Origin: JAAYZQ01 sp034428935
Lineage (GTDB): Bacteria; Chloroflexota; Anaerolineae; JAAYZQ01
Length of the DNA: 18,242 nucleotides
NCBI GenBank assembly: GCA_034428935.1
Contig: DAOUHB010000224.1
Coordinates: 1-18,242, forward strand
Direction of reading: 5' to 3'
Shown here: positions 6,769-13,927 of the stretch, one piece after another
Layout: each line of letters begins with the position of its first letter
Numbering within the stretch: position 1 is the first letter of the stretch
Made by a program: the position numbers and the translations under genes
Notes under the pieces: generated by a model
The model's database searches: none
Seen by the model: only the letters and a program-made list of their open reading frames with translations
Told to the model about the DNA's origin: nothing

Positions 6769-9700
6769 GCGCCGGAATGAGAGAGCAAGGACTGCTCGGC
6801 ATCCTGCAAATCCAGACCCCCACCGGCGGGCAAGACCTGCTGCCCCTATACCGGCCGGCGGTGAGCCTGGGACGCAGCCAGAACAACGACGTGATCCTGG
6901 AAGACTCCAGGGTATCGGGGCAGCACGCCCAACTGAAGCTGGACCGCGACGGTTGGACCATCGGCGACCTGGGTTCCAGCAACGGGACAGTGGTGGAAGG
7001 GCAGCGGCTGGCTCCTCGCCAGCCGGTGACCCTGGGTCCGAACAGCACGGTCCAGATCGGCGGCTTTGTGCTGCGGGTCTGGGTGCCCGGCCCCAACGAG
7101 GCGCCGCCACCCCGCCCGGGAGACCGAGTGCGCATCAGCCCCCAACAGCAGCCGGGGCTGGCGGTCTATCATCAACACGCCGTGGTCAAGTTTCCCCTGG
7201 ATCGCGACGTGGTAGCCGTGGGGCGCAGGCCGGGCAACGATCTGGTCATCCCTGATAACCTCGTTTCGGGACACCACGCTCGCCTGGAGCGCCAGGGCGG
7301 CACCTATCGCATCGTCGACCTGGACAGCACCAACGGACTCACGTACCAGGGCAGGCGGGTGCGGGAGCACGTCCTGTCCGACGGCGACGTGCTGTACGTG
7401 GCGCCGTCCATCGCCCTCCAGTACCGGGCACACGTTGGCTTCCTGCCGGCCGACGGCGAAGCGGGCGGCAGGAGGGTGCAGGCGCCGCAGACGCGCTATC
7501 TCGATATGCGCAACCTTCCCAGGGCGGGCGACGGTGCGCGGGCTGGCGGGCGGCGCATCACCATCGGCCGCCACAGCAGCAACGTCCTGGTCATCGAGCA
7601 CCCGCGCGTATCGCGCTACCACGCCGTTATCGAGCAGTTCGGCGCTCGCTTCCGGCTGCGCGACCTGAACAGCGACAACGGCACCTTTGTGAACGGCAAG
7701 CGGGTGGAGAAGGAGGCCTGGATCAAGGAGGGTGACGAGATCAAGATCGGCTCTCACCGGCTGGTCTTCCAGGAGGACGGCATCACCCACTTTGACGAAG
7801 CGGGGAACATGCGGCTGGATGCGCTGCGCATCGAGAAATGGTACACCAAGACGGCGAACATCCTCAAGAAGGTGTCCATCTCGATCTATCCCAAGGAGTT
7901 TGTGGCCCTGGTGGGTGCCAGCGGCGCGGGCAAGTCGACGCTCATGAATGCCCTGACCGGTTTCAATCCGGCCAACGGCGAGAAGTCCAAGGTCCTGGTC
8001 AACGGGCAGGACCTGTACGCCCACATGGACGAGTACCGCAGCGAGATGGGCTACGTGCCGCAGGAAGACATCATCCACCGCGAGCTGACGGTCTACGGCG
8101 CCCTCGACTATGCCGCCCAACTGCGCATGCCGGCCGACACGACCAAGCAGGAGCGGCACGAGCGGGTGATGGAGGTCATCGAGGAGCTGGGGCTCACCCG
8201 GCAGAAGAACAACCTGCTCACGGCGTTGAGCGGCGGCCAGCGGAAGCGGGTATCCATGGGGGTCGAGCTCCTCACCAAGCCGGGTCTCTTTTTCCTGGAC
8301 GAAGCCACCTCCGGGCTGGACCCGGGCACCGAGACCGAGATGATGGAGCTGCTGCGGGAGCTGGCAGACGGGGGCCGCACGGTCATCCTCGTCACCCACG
8401 CCACCAAGAACGTGATGATGTGCGATCAGGTGGTCTTTTTGGCCAAGGGCGGCTACCTGGCCTATTACGGGCCGCCCAACGAGGCCCTGGACTACTTTGA
8501 GGCTTACCGAACGCCGGAAGAGCGCCGCTACAAGGACAAGGTCGAGTTCGACGACATCTACCAGCTCCTGGAAAAGCGGGGCACCCCCGAGGAGTGGGGC
8601 GAGCGCTTCCGAAAGGCGCCCCAGTTCCAGGAGTATGTCGTCAAACGGCTCCAGGGGCTGCAGGAACAACAGAAGACGCCGGCCCCGGAGCGCATTGCCA
8701 GGCCAAAGCGCAAGCGCCAGATCTCCAGCTTTCGCCAGTTCCTGATCCTCTCGGCCCGCAATCTGCGCATCATGGCGCAGGACAAGGTCGGCCTGGCCCT
8801 GATGCTGGCCGTGGCGCCCATGATCGGGCTCATGGACTTTATCTGGGGCCGGGAGCTGTTCGACCTGGAGCGCGGCAACGCCGGGCAGATCATCACCATG
8901 CTGTTCATGATGGGCCTCATCGGCATCCTGACCGGCGCCCTCAGTTCCGTGCGCGAGATCGTCAAGGAGGTCGACATCTACCGGCGGGAGCGCACCGTAG
9001 TGCTCAGGCTGTTGCCCTACATCATGTCCAAGGTGTGGGTGGGCGTGGTGCTGGCCGCCTACCAGGCGACGGTCTTCTTGATCTCGAAAAAGGTGTTCGT
9101 CAACCCGCAGCTCGAGGGCGGTGGGTACCTGTCCATGTACGTGACCATCTTCTTGTGCACCATGTCGGGCTACATGCTCGGGCTGCTCATCTCGGCGGCG
9201 TCGCCCAACCAGAACATTGCCCTCTTTTTGGTGGTCATCGTCCTGGTGCCCCAATTCCTGTTCGCCGGCGCCCTCCTGCCCCGGGACCTCATGCCCGGCG
9301 GCGAAGCGCTGAGCGCCGTGACCTCGACCCGTTGGGCCTTTTCGGCGCTGGTGCGGACGACGGGCATCGGCACCGATATCATCAACGACCCATGCTGGCA
9401 ACTGCCCAAAGACCAGTGGGACGACCTGACGCAGGACGATAAGGACCGCCTGGGCTGCAAGTGCATGGGCATCCAGATGTTCGAGCTGTGCCGCTTCCCG
9501 GGCATCCGCTCCGCGGACTTTTACGACGAGGCGGCGCGGGAGGCCCTGGCCGCGCAAAAGCCGGTCGAGCCGCCGACGCCGACGCCCCATCCGACCTTTA
9601 CCCCGTACCCGACGCTGACGCCTCCGCCCCGGCCAAGCGGCATCCTGGCCGACCAGGAGAGCTACGAGCAAAAGCTGCGCCAGCAGGGCAGCGAGTACGA

Positions 9701-9983
9701 GAACCTGCGCCAGGCACAGGGCGCCGAGTATGAGGAGGTGCGCAACCAGCAGGGTGAGGAATACCGCGATCTGTCGCTGGCCTATGGCGAAGAGCTGCGC
9801 GACTGGGAGGCGGACCGGGCCAAGTCGGTCCGCGGGGCAGAGGGAACCATCGCCAAGATCTACGAGGACTATGGCTGGACCTTTGAGGAGGAGACAAGGA
9901 CGGGCTGGCTGGCCCTGGGCGTCATCAGCGTCGTCGTCCTGGGCATGACGGTTGTCTTCCAGAAAAGGAAGGACGTGATCTAG
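6765..9983 (+). CDS. ABCG-type ABC transporter with three N-terminal FHA domains
   Basis: 1072 residues. Three FHA domains come first: about 12-100 (LGRSQNND, SGQH, SSNGT), 135-225 (VGRRPGND, SGHH, STNGL) and 255-345 (IGRHSSN, SRYH, SDNGTFVNG). A nucleotide-binding domain follows with Walker A GASGAGKST (384-392), signature LSGGQRKRVSMG (from 488), Walker B LFFLDE (D512, E513) and H-loop H545. A polar linker precedes an ABC2-type membrane domain with about five helices between 670 and 860, an external region of about 165 residues and a last helix near the C-terminus. The half-transporter order NBD-TMD matches the ABCG family and should dimerise. The family comparison is Mycobacterium tuberculosis Rv1747, an FHA-ABC exporter regulated by the kinase PknF; that protein has two FHA domains, this one three. 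All catalytic motifs are intact. Likely a phosphorylation-gated exporter; cargo unknown. Confidence 0.95.
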   Translation: MSAGMREQGLLGILQIQTPTGGQDLLPLYRPAVSLGRSQNNDVILEDSRVSGQHAQLKLDRDGWTIGDLGSSNGTVVEGQRLAPRQPVTLGPNSTVQIGGFVLRVWVPGPNEAPPPRPGDRVRISPQQQPGLAVYHQHAVVKFPLDRDVVAVGRRPGNDLVIPDNLVSGHHARLERQGGTYRIVDLDSTNGLTYQGRRVREHVLSDGDVLYVAPSIALQYRAHVGFLPADGEAGGRRVQAPQTRYLDMRNLPRAGDGARAGGRRITIGRHSSNVLVIEHPRVSRYHAVIEQFGARFRLRDLNSDNGTFVNGKRVEKEAWIKEGDEIKIGSHRLVFQEDGITHFDEAGNMRLDALRIEKWYTKTANILKKVSISIYPKEFVALVGASGAGKSTLMNALTGFNPANGEKSKVLVNGQDLYAHMDEYRSEMGYVPQEDIIHRELTVYGALDYAAQLRMPADTTKQERHERVMEVIEELGLTRQKNNLLTALSGGQRKRVSMGVELLTKPGLFFLDEATSGLDPGTETEMMELLRELADGGRTVILVTHATKNVMMCDQVVFLAKGGYLAYYGPPNEALDYFEAYRTPEERRYKDKVEFDDIYQLLEKRGTPEEWGERFRKAPQFQEYVVKRLQGLQEQQKTPAPERIARPKRKRQISSFRQFLILSARNLRIMAQDKVGLALMLAVAPMIGLMDFIWGRELFDLERGNAGQIITMLFMMGLIGILTGALSSVREIVKEVDIYRRERTVVLRLLPYIMSKVWVGVVLAAYQATVFLISKKVFVNPQLEGGGYLSMYVTIFLCTMSGYMLGLLISAASPNQNIALFLVVIVLVPQFLFAGALLPRDLMPGGEALSAVTSTRWAFSALVRTTGIGTDIINDPCWQLPKDQWDDLTQDDKDRLGCKCMGIQMFELCRFPGIRSADFYDEAAREALAAQKPVEPPTPTPHPTFTPYPTLTPPPRPSGILADQESYEQKLRQQGSEYENLRQAQGAEYEEVRNQQGEEYRDLSLAYGEELRDWEADRAKSVRGAEGTIAKIYEDYGWTFEEETRTGWLALGVISVVVLGMTVVFQKRKDVI
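9648..9812 (+). repeat. Five 11-residue (hendecad) repeats in the transporter's external loop
   Basis: Residues 962-1016 divide into five units of exactly eleven residues: ADQESYEQKLR, QQGSEYENLRQ, AQGAEYEEVRN, QQGEEYRDLSL, AYGEELRDWEA. Position 6 is Tyr in four and Leu in the last; position 3 is Gly in four; position 5 is Glu in four. An 11-residue period is typical of a right-handed or near-straight coiled coil. A Pro/Thr-rich stretch (PTPTPHPTFT) lies just before it and the last membrane helix follows about 45 residues later. Confidence 0.85.
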
Positions 9984-9988
9984 CCGCC

Positions 9989-11488
9989 ATGGCGCCTACA
10001 CTGCTCTTGATCAATCCCGCCATGGCCGTGGATGCCGGGGCGAGCGAGCCTTTGTGCGCTGACGACACCGTGACCCGGGCTGGCTCGCCGGGCGGTACAG
10101 GTGCCCGGCAGGGACGCCGCAAGCGTCGCCTGACCCACGCGGGCGGCGCCATCAGCATGGAGCCCCTGGCTCTGGCCTACGTGGCCGCGCTGACGCCGCC
10201 CCACTGGCAGGTGCGCATCGTCGACGAGGTGGCAGAAGAGCTGCCGGACGACCTGGAGCCCGACCTTGTGGCCTTGACCTCGCTGACCATCACCGTGCCG
10301 CGAGCCTACGAGATTGCACTGCGTTTTCGCCAGAAGGGGGTGCCCGTGGTGCTGGGCGGGGCGCACGCCACCCTGGTGCCCGACGAAGCCCAGCAGTACG
10401 TCGACGTGGTATACCAGGGAGAGGCGGAAAGCAGTTGGCCGGCGCTCATTGCCGACTTTGAGGCCGGCAATCTCAAGCCGCGCTATAACGGGGGAGCCAC
10501 GTCCTCCGATGGGGGAGCCCCCTCCCCTCGGTCGGGAACAGAGTACCCGCTGCAGAACCTGCCCCTGCCCAGGCGCAGCGCCTACAGCCGTTCGTATGTC
10601 TTGCAGTTGGTGTCGGCGTCCCGCGGCTGCGTCTATCGCTGCGAGTTTTGCAGCCTGTGGAAGATGGAAGGCGGCCGCTACCGGGCGCGGCCGCCCCTGG
10701 ACGTGGTGGACGAGCTGGCCACAACGACGCGGCGGCCCATCCTGTTCACAGACGAGAACGTGTTTGTCGACCGCGAGTGGGCCCTGAGTCTCTTTCGCGA
10801 GATCGCCCGGCGAGGCGTGCGACGCTCGTTTGCCGTGCAGGCCTCCCTGGACGTGGCCCGCGACGACGAGATGCTGGTCGCCCTGAAGGAGAGCGGCTGC
10901 ATGACCGTGCTCGTGGGGCTCGAATCGTTAAACGAGGAAAGCCTGCGCTTCATGCGCAAGGGTGTCAACCTGAAGATCGGCGTCGACCACTACGCCGAAT
11001 GCATCCAGCGAATCCACGATCGAGGCCTGGCGATGTCGGGCACCTTTATCTTTGGCTATGACGGCGACGGGCCGGACACATTCCAGCGGACCGTCGACTT
11101 TGTCCTGGAAACCGGCCTGGACATTGCCCACTTCGGGCTGCTCACGCCCATCCCGGGCACCGATCTGTACGACCGCCTGGCCCGGCAGGAACGGCTGCTC
11201 TACACCCACTTCCCGGAAGACTACAGCCGGTACGACCTGAGCACTGCCGTCTTTGTCCCGTCCAGGATGACGCCCGAGCAGTTGGAGGAAGGGCTGGCCT
11301 GGGCAGCGCGAGCCGTTGGCTCCCTGGGGGTGACGATGCGCCGCACGTGGCGCACGTGGCGGGCCACGGGCAGCCTGCTCATGGCCGGTCTCGCCCTCGG
11401 CTGGAATCGCACCGGCCTGTACCGGCGCGTCGTAGACGGAACGTCTCACCAATCGACTACTCGAAAACAAGGAGAATGGACAGCATGA
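9989..11488 (+). CDS. B12-binding domain/radical SAM protein
   Basis: 499 residues. Residues 1-160 form a cobalamin-binding-type Rossmann domain (LLLINP start, LALAYVAALTPP, VRIVDE, VALTSLTITVPRAYEIA, VVLGGAHATLVPDEA, GEAE), the arrangement seen in BchE- and HpnP-like enzymes. The radical SAM core begins at about 205 with RGCVYRCEFC, a CxxxCxxC cluster (C214, C218, C221) that binds a 4Fe-4S centre, and continues with TDENVFVD, GLESLNEESLRFMRKG and FIFGYDGD. Enzymes of this class perform radical methylations or ring chemistry; the substrate cannot be predicted. The N-terminal part holds an atypical Arg/Gly-rich insert (about 25-52) and a low-complexity Gly/Ser/Pro linker (about 168-186) between the domains. 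It starts five bases after the transporter and overlaps the next gene by four bases. A metabolic enzyme within a signalling run is unexpected. Confidence 0.92.
   Translation: MAPTLLLINPAMAVDAGASEPLCADDTVTRAGSPGGTGARQGRRKRRLTHAGGAISMEPLALAYVAALTPPHWQVRIVDEVAEELPDDLEPDLVALTSLTITVPRAYEIALRFRQKGVPVVLGGAHATLVPDEAQQYVDVVYQGEAESSWPALIADFEAGNLKPRYNGGATSSDGGAPSPRSGTEYPLQNLPLPRRSAYSRSYVLQLVSASRGCVYRCEFCSLWKMEGGRYRARPPLDVVDELATTTRRPILFTDENVFVDREWALSLFREIARRGVRRSFAVQASLDVARDDEMLVALKESGCMTVLVGLESLNEESLRFMRKGVNLKIGVDHYAECIQRIHDRGLAMSGTFIFGYDGDGPDTFQRTVDFVLETGLDIAHFGLLTPIPGTDLYDRLARQERLLYTHFPEDYSRYDLSTAVFVPSRMTPEQLEEGLAWAARAVGSLGVTMRRTWRTWRATGSLLMAGLALGWNRTGLYRRVVDGTSHQSTTRKQGEWTA
10506..10531 (+). repeat. 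Imperfect GC-rich inverted repeat within the radical SAM gene
   Basis: CCGATGGGGGAG (10506-10517) and CTCCCCTCGG (10522-10531) pair with two single-base bulges around a four-base loop. A direct copy of GGGGGAGCC also occurs at 10490 and 10511. The stretch encodes the low-complexity linker between the two enzyme domains and could be a small inserted palindromic element. Confidence 0.4.
11469..11474 (+). promoter_or_regulatory. Ribosome-binding site deciding the start of the KARI-like gene
   Basis: AAGGAG lies inside the end of the radical SAM gene, ten bases before ATG 11485 but only one base before the alternative ATG 11476. The ATGA overlap start at 11485 is therefore preferred. Confidence 0.6.
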
Positions 11489-12537
11489 CAGCACACAACC
11501 CTGGCCGTTTCTGGCGGTCTGGCGACGCGGAGCCTGGAGCACTGGCCGGCGAGCGCGTGGCAGTCCTGGGCTATGGCAACCTGGGACGTGCTTTGGCCCT
11601 TAACCTACGTGACGTCGCCGCCCGGGACGGCTCGATTGGTCAGCTCGTCGTCGGCAACGTCGAGGATGAGTACGCCGGCCAGGCGAGGCGCGATGGGTTC
11701 ACCGTCCTGGCCATTGAGGAGGCCGTCACCGGCTCGGACGTCGTGCTCATCCTCCTGCCCGACGAGGTGATCCCCGACCTGTTCTCCGGCAGCATCGCCC
11801 CCCACCTGTCGCCCGGAGCCGCCATCCTCATGGCTTCCGGTTACAACCTGGCCTATGGGCTGGTGTCGGCGCCCCAGGGGGTGGACGTTCTGCTCCTGGC
11901 ACCGCGAATGGGGGGCGAACACGTTCGCGGCAGGTTCCAGAGCGGAGAGGGCTTTTTGGCCTATGGCTCTGTGGAACAGGATGCCAGCGGCAAGGCGCTG
12001 GCCCGCCTCCTGGGCATTGCCGACGCGGCAGGCGCGCTAAAGGCCGGCGTCCTGGAGCTGGATGCCCGGCGCGAGGCGGACCTCGACCTCTTTGTGGAGC
12101 AGACCATCGGCGCCGTCATCGGCGTAACGGTGATGAGCGCCTTTACTCTGGGCGTGGAGGCAGGCATCCCGCCCGAGGCCATGGTGCTCGAGATGTACAT
12201 GTCGGGCGAGATGGAGACGGTCTTCAGGGCCTTTCGCGAGCGGGGCTTTTTCCCCGCGTCCGAGGTGCACGGCCCCACGGCCATGTACGGTGGGTTCGTG
12301 CGCACGATGGAGCTGATGCTCTCGGACCTGCCCGCCCGGTTCCGCCAGACACTGGAAGATATCTCCTCCGGCGAGTTCGCGCAACGGTTCCAGGCGGAAC
12401 GGGAGGCCGGCTATCCTAGCCTGACCCAGGCACTGTCCATGGCGGGCGAGCAGGACCCCATCGCGCAGCCCATCGCCCAGGCTGAGGCGCGGGTGCGCTC
12501 TCTTTTGGGCATCAAGCAGCAGGAAGCAGGACGATGA
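11485..12537 (+). CDS. Divergent ketol-acid reductoisomerase-like NAD(P)-binding protein
   Basis: 350 residues, close to class I ketol-acid reductoisomerase (KARI, about 330-340). The N-terminal Rossmann fold has VAVLGYGNLGRALALNL (GYGNLG at 29-34, KARI normally GYGSQG) and DVVLILLPDE. The C-terminal part keeps the knotted-domain signature DLFVEQ (D201, E205, two of the metal ligands). Differences from true KARI: the AHGF histidine is Ser118 (ASGYNL), the APKG lysine is Arg141 (APRMGG), and the second Glu pair is spaced by six instead of four (E236, E242 in LEMYMSGE). The cofactor loop GNVEDEYAGQ is acidic and lacks the Arg/Ser set of NADPH enzymes, suggesting NADH. No other branched-chain amino acid gene is nearby. 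It is probably a repurposed KARI-fold reductase working with the radical SAM neighbour. Fold confident, reaction unknown. Confidence 0.82.
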   Translation: MTAHNPGRFWRSGDAEPGALAGERVAVLGYGNLGRALALNLRDVAARDGSIGQLVVGNVEDEYAGQARRDGFTVLAIEEAVTGSDVVLILLPDEVIPDLFSGSIAPHLSPGAAILMASGYNLAYGLVSAPQGVDVLLLAPRMGGEHVRGRFQSGEGFLAYGSVEQDASGKALARLLGIADAAGALKAGVLELDARREADLDLFVEQTIGAVIGVTVMSAFTLGVEAGIPPEAMVLEMYMSGEMETVFRAFRERGFFPASEVHGPTAMYGGFVRTMELMLSDLPARFRQTLEDISSGEFAQRFQAEREAGYPSLTQALSMAGEQDPIAQPIAQAEARVRSLLGIKQQEAGR

Positions 12538-13226
12538 CAGGCGCTAACAACGTCGACGAATACCCGACGCAACCCCTTGCCCGCCCGAATCTGGACAGAG
12601 ATCCGGGGGAGAAAGAGATCGCCACCCCGGCTCCCCATGCCCACCTGCCCGTGGCGGGGACCCGTACCCCGCCGCCGGCCCATCGGTCGGGGCTTCTCGG
12701 GGTGCTGGTCGGCATCAGCCTGGTGATGAGCCTCGCGGCCCTCGCCCTGAGCGTAGCCATGATCAATTCGCTATCCGGCGCGCAGCGCACGGCCGTCGAG
12801 GGGCTCGACGCGGCCATTGGCGCCCTGGAGGACCTGGAAGGCGAGGGCTTTCACTACGAGTACCGCTTCGAGCGAACGATTCCGGTCTCGTCGAGCATCC
12901 CCATCGAGCAGGAAATGGTCATCCCCTTCAGCGGCGAATTTCCCATCAACACGACGGTCAAGGTGCCCATCGACGCCGGAGTCCTGGGCAGGTTCAACAT
13001 CGACGTGCCCATCAACACCAGCGTCCACGTAGATACCGAGGTCCCCGTCAGCATCGATCAGACCTTTGATATCAGCACCACCATCCCGGTGAGTATGGTC
13101 ATCCCTATCGACGTGCGGCCTGATGATCCGGCAGTACAGGACGCGATATCCAGAGTGCTGGGTTGGTTGCTGGAGTTGCGCGACTCGTTGAACACGGGGC
13201 TGAGCTTTCCGCTCTCCCGAGACTAG
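12534..13226 (+). CDS. Single-pass membrane protein with beta-strand repeat region
   Basis: 230 residues, starting in an ATGA overlap with the KARI-like gene. A polar Pro-rich N-terminus (1-51) is followed by one membrane helix at about 54-79, then a short helical stretch. Residues about 105-190 contain repeated strand-like units with a IPI/VPI core roughly every six residues: TIPVSS, SIPIEQ, MVIPFSGE, FPINTT, VKVPID, DVPINTS, VHVDTE, VPVSID, QTFDIS, TTIPVS, MVIPID. This alternating pattern predicts a long beta-structure outside the membrane. The C-terminus is an amphipathic segment. I do not recognise a named family. The coupling to the enzyme upstream suggests coordinated production, not necessarily a shared task. 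No FHA, kinase or enzyme motif is present. Confidence 0.85.
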   Translation: MTGANNVDEYPTQPLARPNLDRDPGEKEIATPAPHAHLPVAGTRTPPPAHRSGLLGVLVGISLVMSLAALALSVAMINSLSGAQRTAVEGLDAAIGALEDLEGEGFHYEYRFERTIPVSSSIPIEQEMVIPFSGEFPINTTVKVPIDAGVLGRFNIDVPINTSVHVDTEVPVSIDQTFDISTTIPVSMVIPIDVRPDDPAVQDAISRVLGWLLELRDSLNTGLSFPLSRD

Positions 13227-13267
13227 CCCGGGGGAGCGGCTCGTCCAGGCGAAAGGAGGTTCGTGCC

Positions 13268-13918
13268 ATGGCACTGTCGAACATGAGCTCTCGCGAAAAG
13301 ATCGTGGTTGGCGTTCTGGGCATCGTCATTCTCCTGGCCCTCATCGGCATCGGCGTCCTGGCGGCAAACCTGGTCTCACGCTCGGGTGAGAAGCAGGAAG
13401 TTACGGGCGAGTCGGCCACGGCAGCGGCGGTCGAAGGTGAGGACCTGCCCGCTGGAGGCACGGAGGCGACGTCCCTCCCGGGCGCCCCGACGGAGAGCGA
13501 AGCAGACATCACACCCGTCGCCACGCCGCTGCTGCGGGAGGCGCCCGCCGCTGGGGCCGGCGACGGCGAGGTGGTGGTCCGCCAGGAGGGCGTTGGCCCC
13601 CTGGCGCCGGTGGTCATTGCCGACCAGCCACTCCTGCCCGGGCGCCGCTACCGGATCGAAATCCAGGCGGTTGACGGTTCCCGCGTCGCTATCCATGGCA
13701 GTTGGAGCCAGGCAGCGGTGGGTGGAGGCGGAACCCTGAGCGCTCCCACCATCGAGTTTTTCGAGGGGCAGACGCCCCACAGGATCGACCTGGCACTTCC
13801 CCTGGCCGAGGCGGAGATGTGGAGCTGCTCGGTCTCGGCAGCGCTTCAGGTCGGGCAGAGCGCCTCGTTGTCCGGGCCTGCCCTGGCCATCGAGATCCGG
13901 GACGTCACGGACGATTAG
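13268..13918 (+). CDS. Single-pass membrane protein with external domain of unknown function
   Basis: 216 residues. The start at ATG 13268 is supported by a strong AAAGGAGGT seven bases upstream; extension of the frame to 13163 would overlap the previous gene. A membrane helix at about 12-34 (KIVVGVLGIVILLALIGIG) is followed by an acidic Ala/Thr/Glu-rich linker up to about 95 and a compact C-terminal region (about 100-216) that looks all-beta (VVIADQPLLPGRRYRIEIQ, VAIHGSW, HRIDLALPL, CSVSAALQ, LAIEIRDVTDD). With few positive residues before the helix, orientation is not certain, but the linker resembles the external linkers of its neighbours. I cannot name the family. It sits nine bases before a PP2C gene, and the strong ribosome-binding site suggests it is well expressed. 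Confidence 0.82.
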   Translation: MALSNMSSREKIVVGVLGIVILLALIGIGVLAANLVSRSGEKQEVTGESATAAAVEGEDLPAGGTEATSLPGAPTESEADITPVATPLLREAPAAGAGDGEVVVRQEGVGPLAPVVIADQPLLPGRRYRIEIQAVDGSRVAIHGSWSQAAVGGGGTLSAPTIEFFEGQTPHRIDLALPLAEAEMWSCSVSAALQVGQSASLSGPALAIEIRDVTDD

Positions 13919-13927
13919 CAGGCAAGC

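Noticed and set aside
5506..7110. A 534-codon minus-strand frame across three FHA genes
   Set aside because: It crosses gene boundaries, has Pro/Arg/Gly-rich composition and no recognisable domain, and opposes well-supported FHA genes.
6846..9671. A 941-codon open frame on the minus strand opposite the transporter
   Set aside because: It is in codon register with the + strand gene, so it stays open simply because TTA, CTA and TCA codons are avoided in this GC-rich gene. Its product is His/Arg/Gln-rich low-complexity sequence, whereas the + strand has complete FHA and ABC motifs.
11485..12537. Calling this gene ilvC
   Set aside because: Several canonical catalytic positions differ and no branched-chain amino acid genes are nearby, so the symbol would imply a reaction that is not supported.
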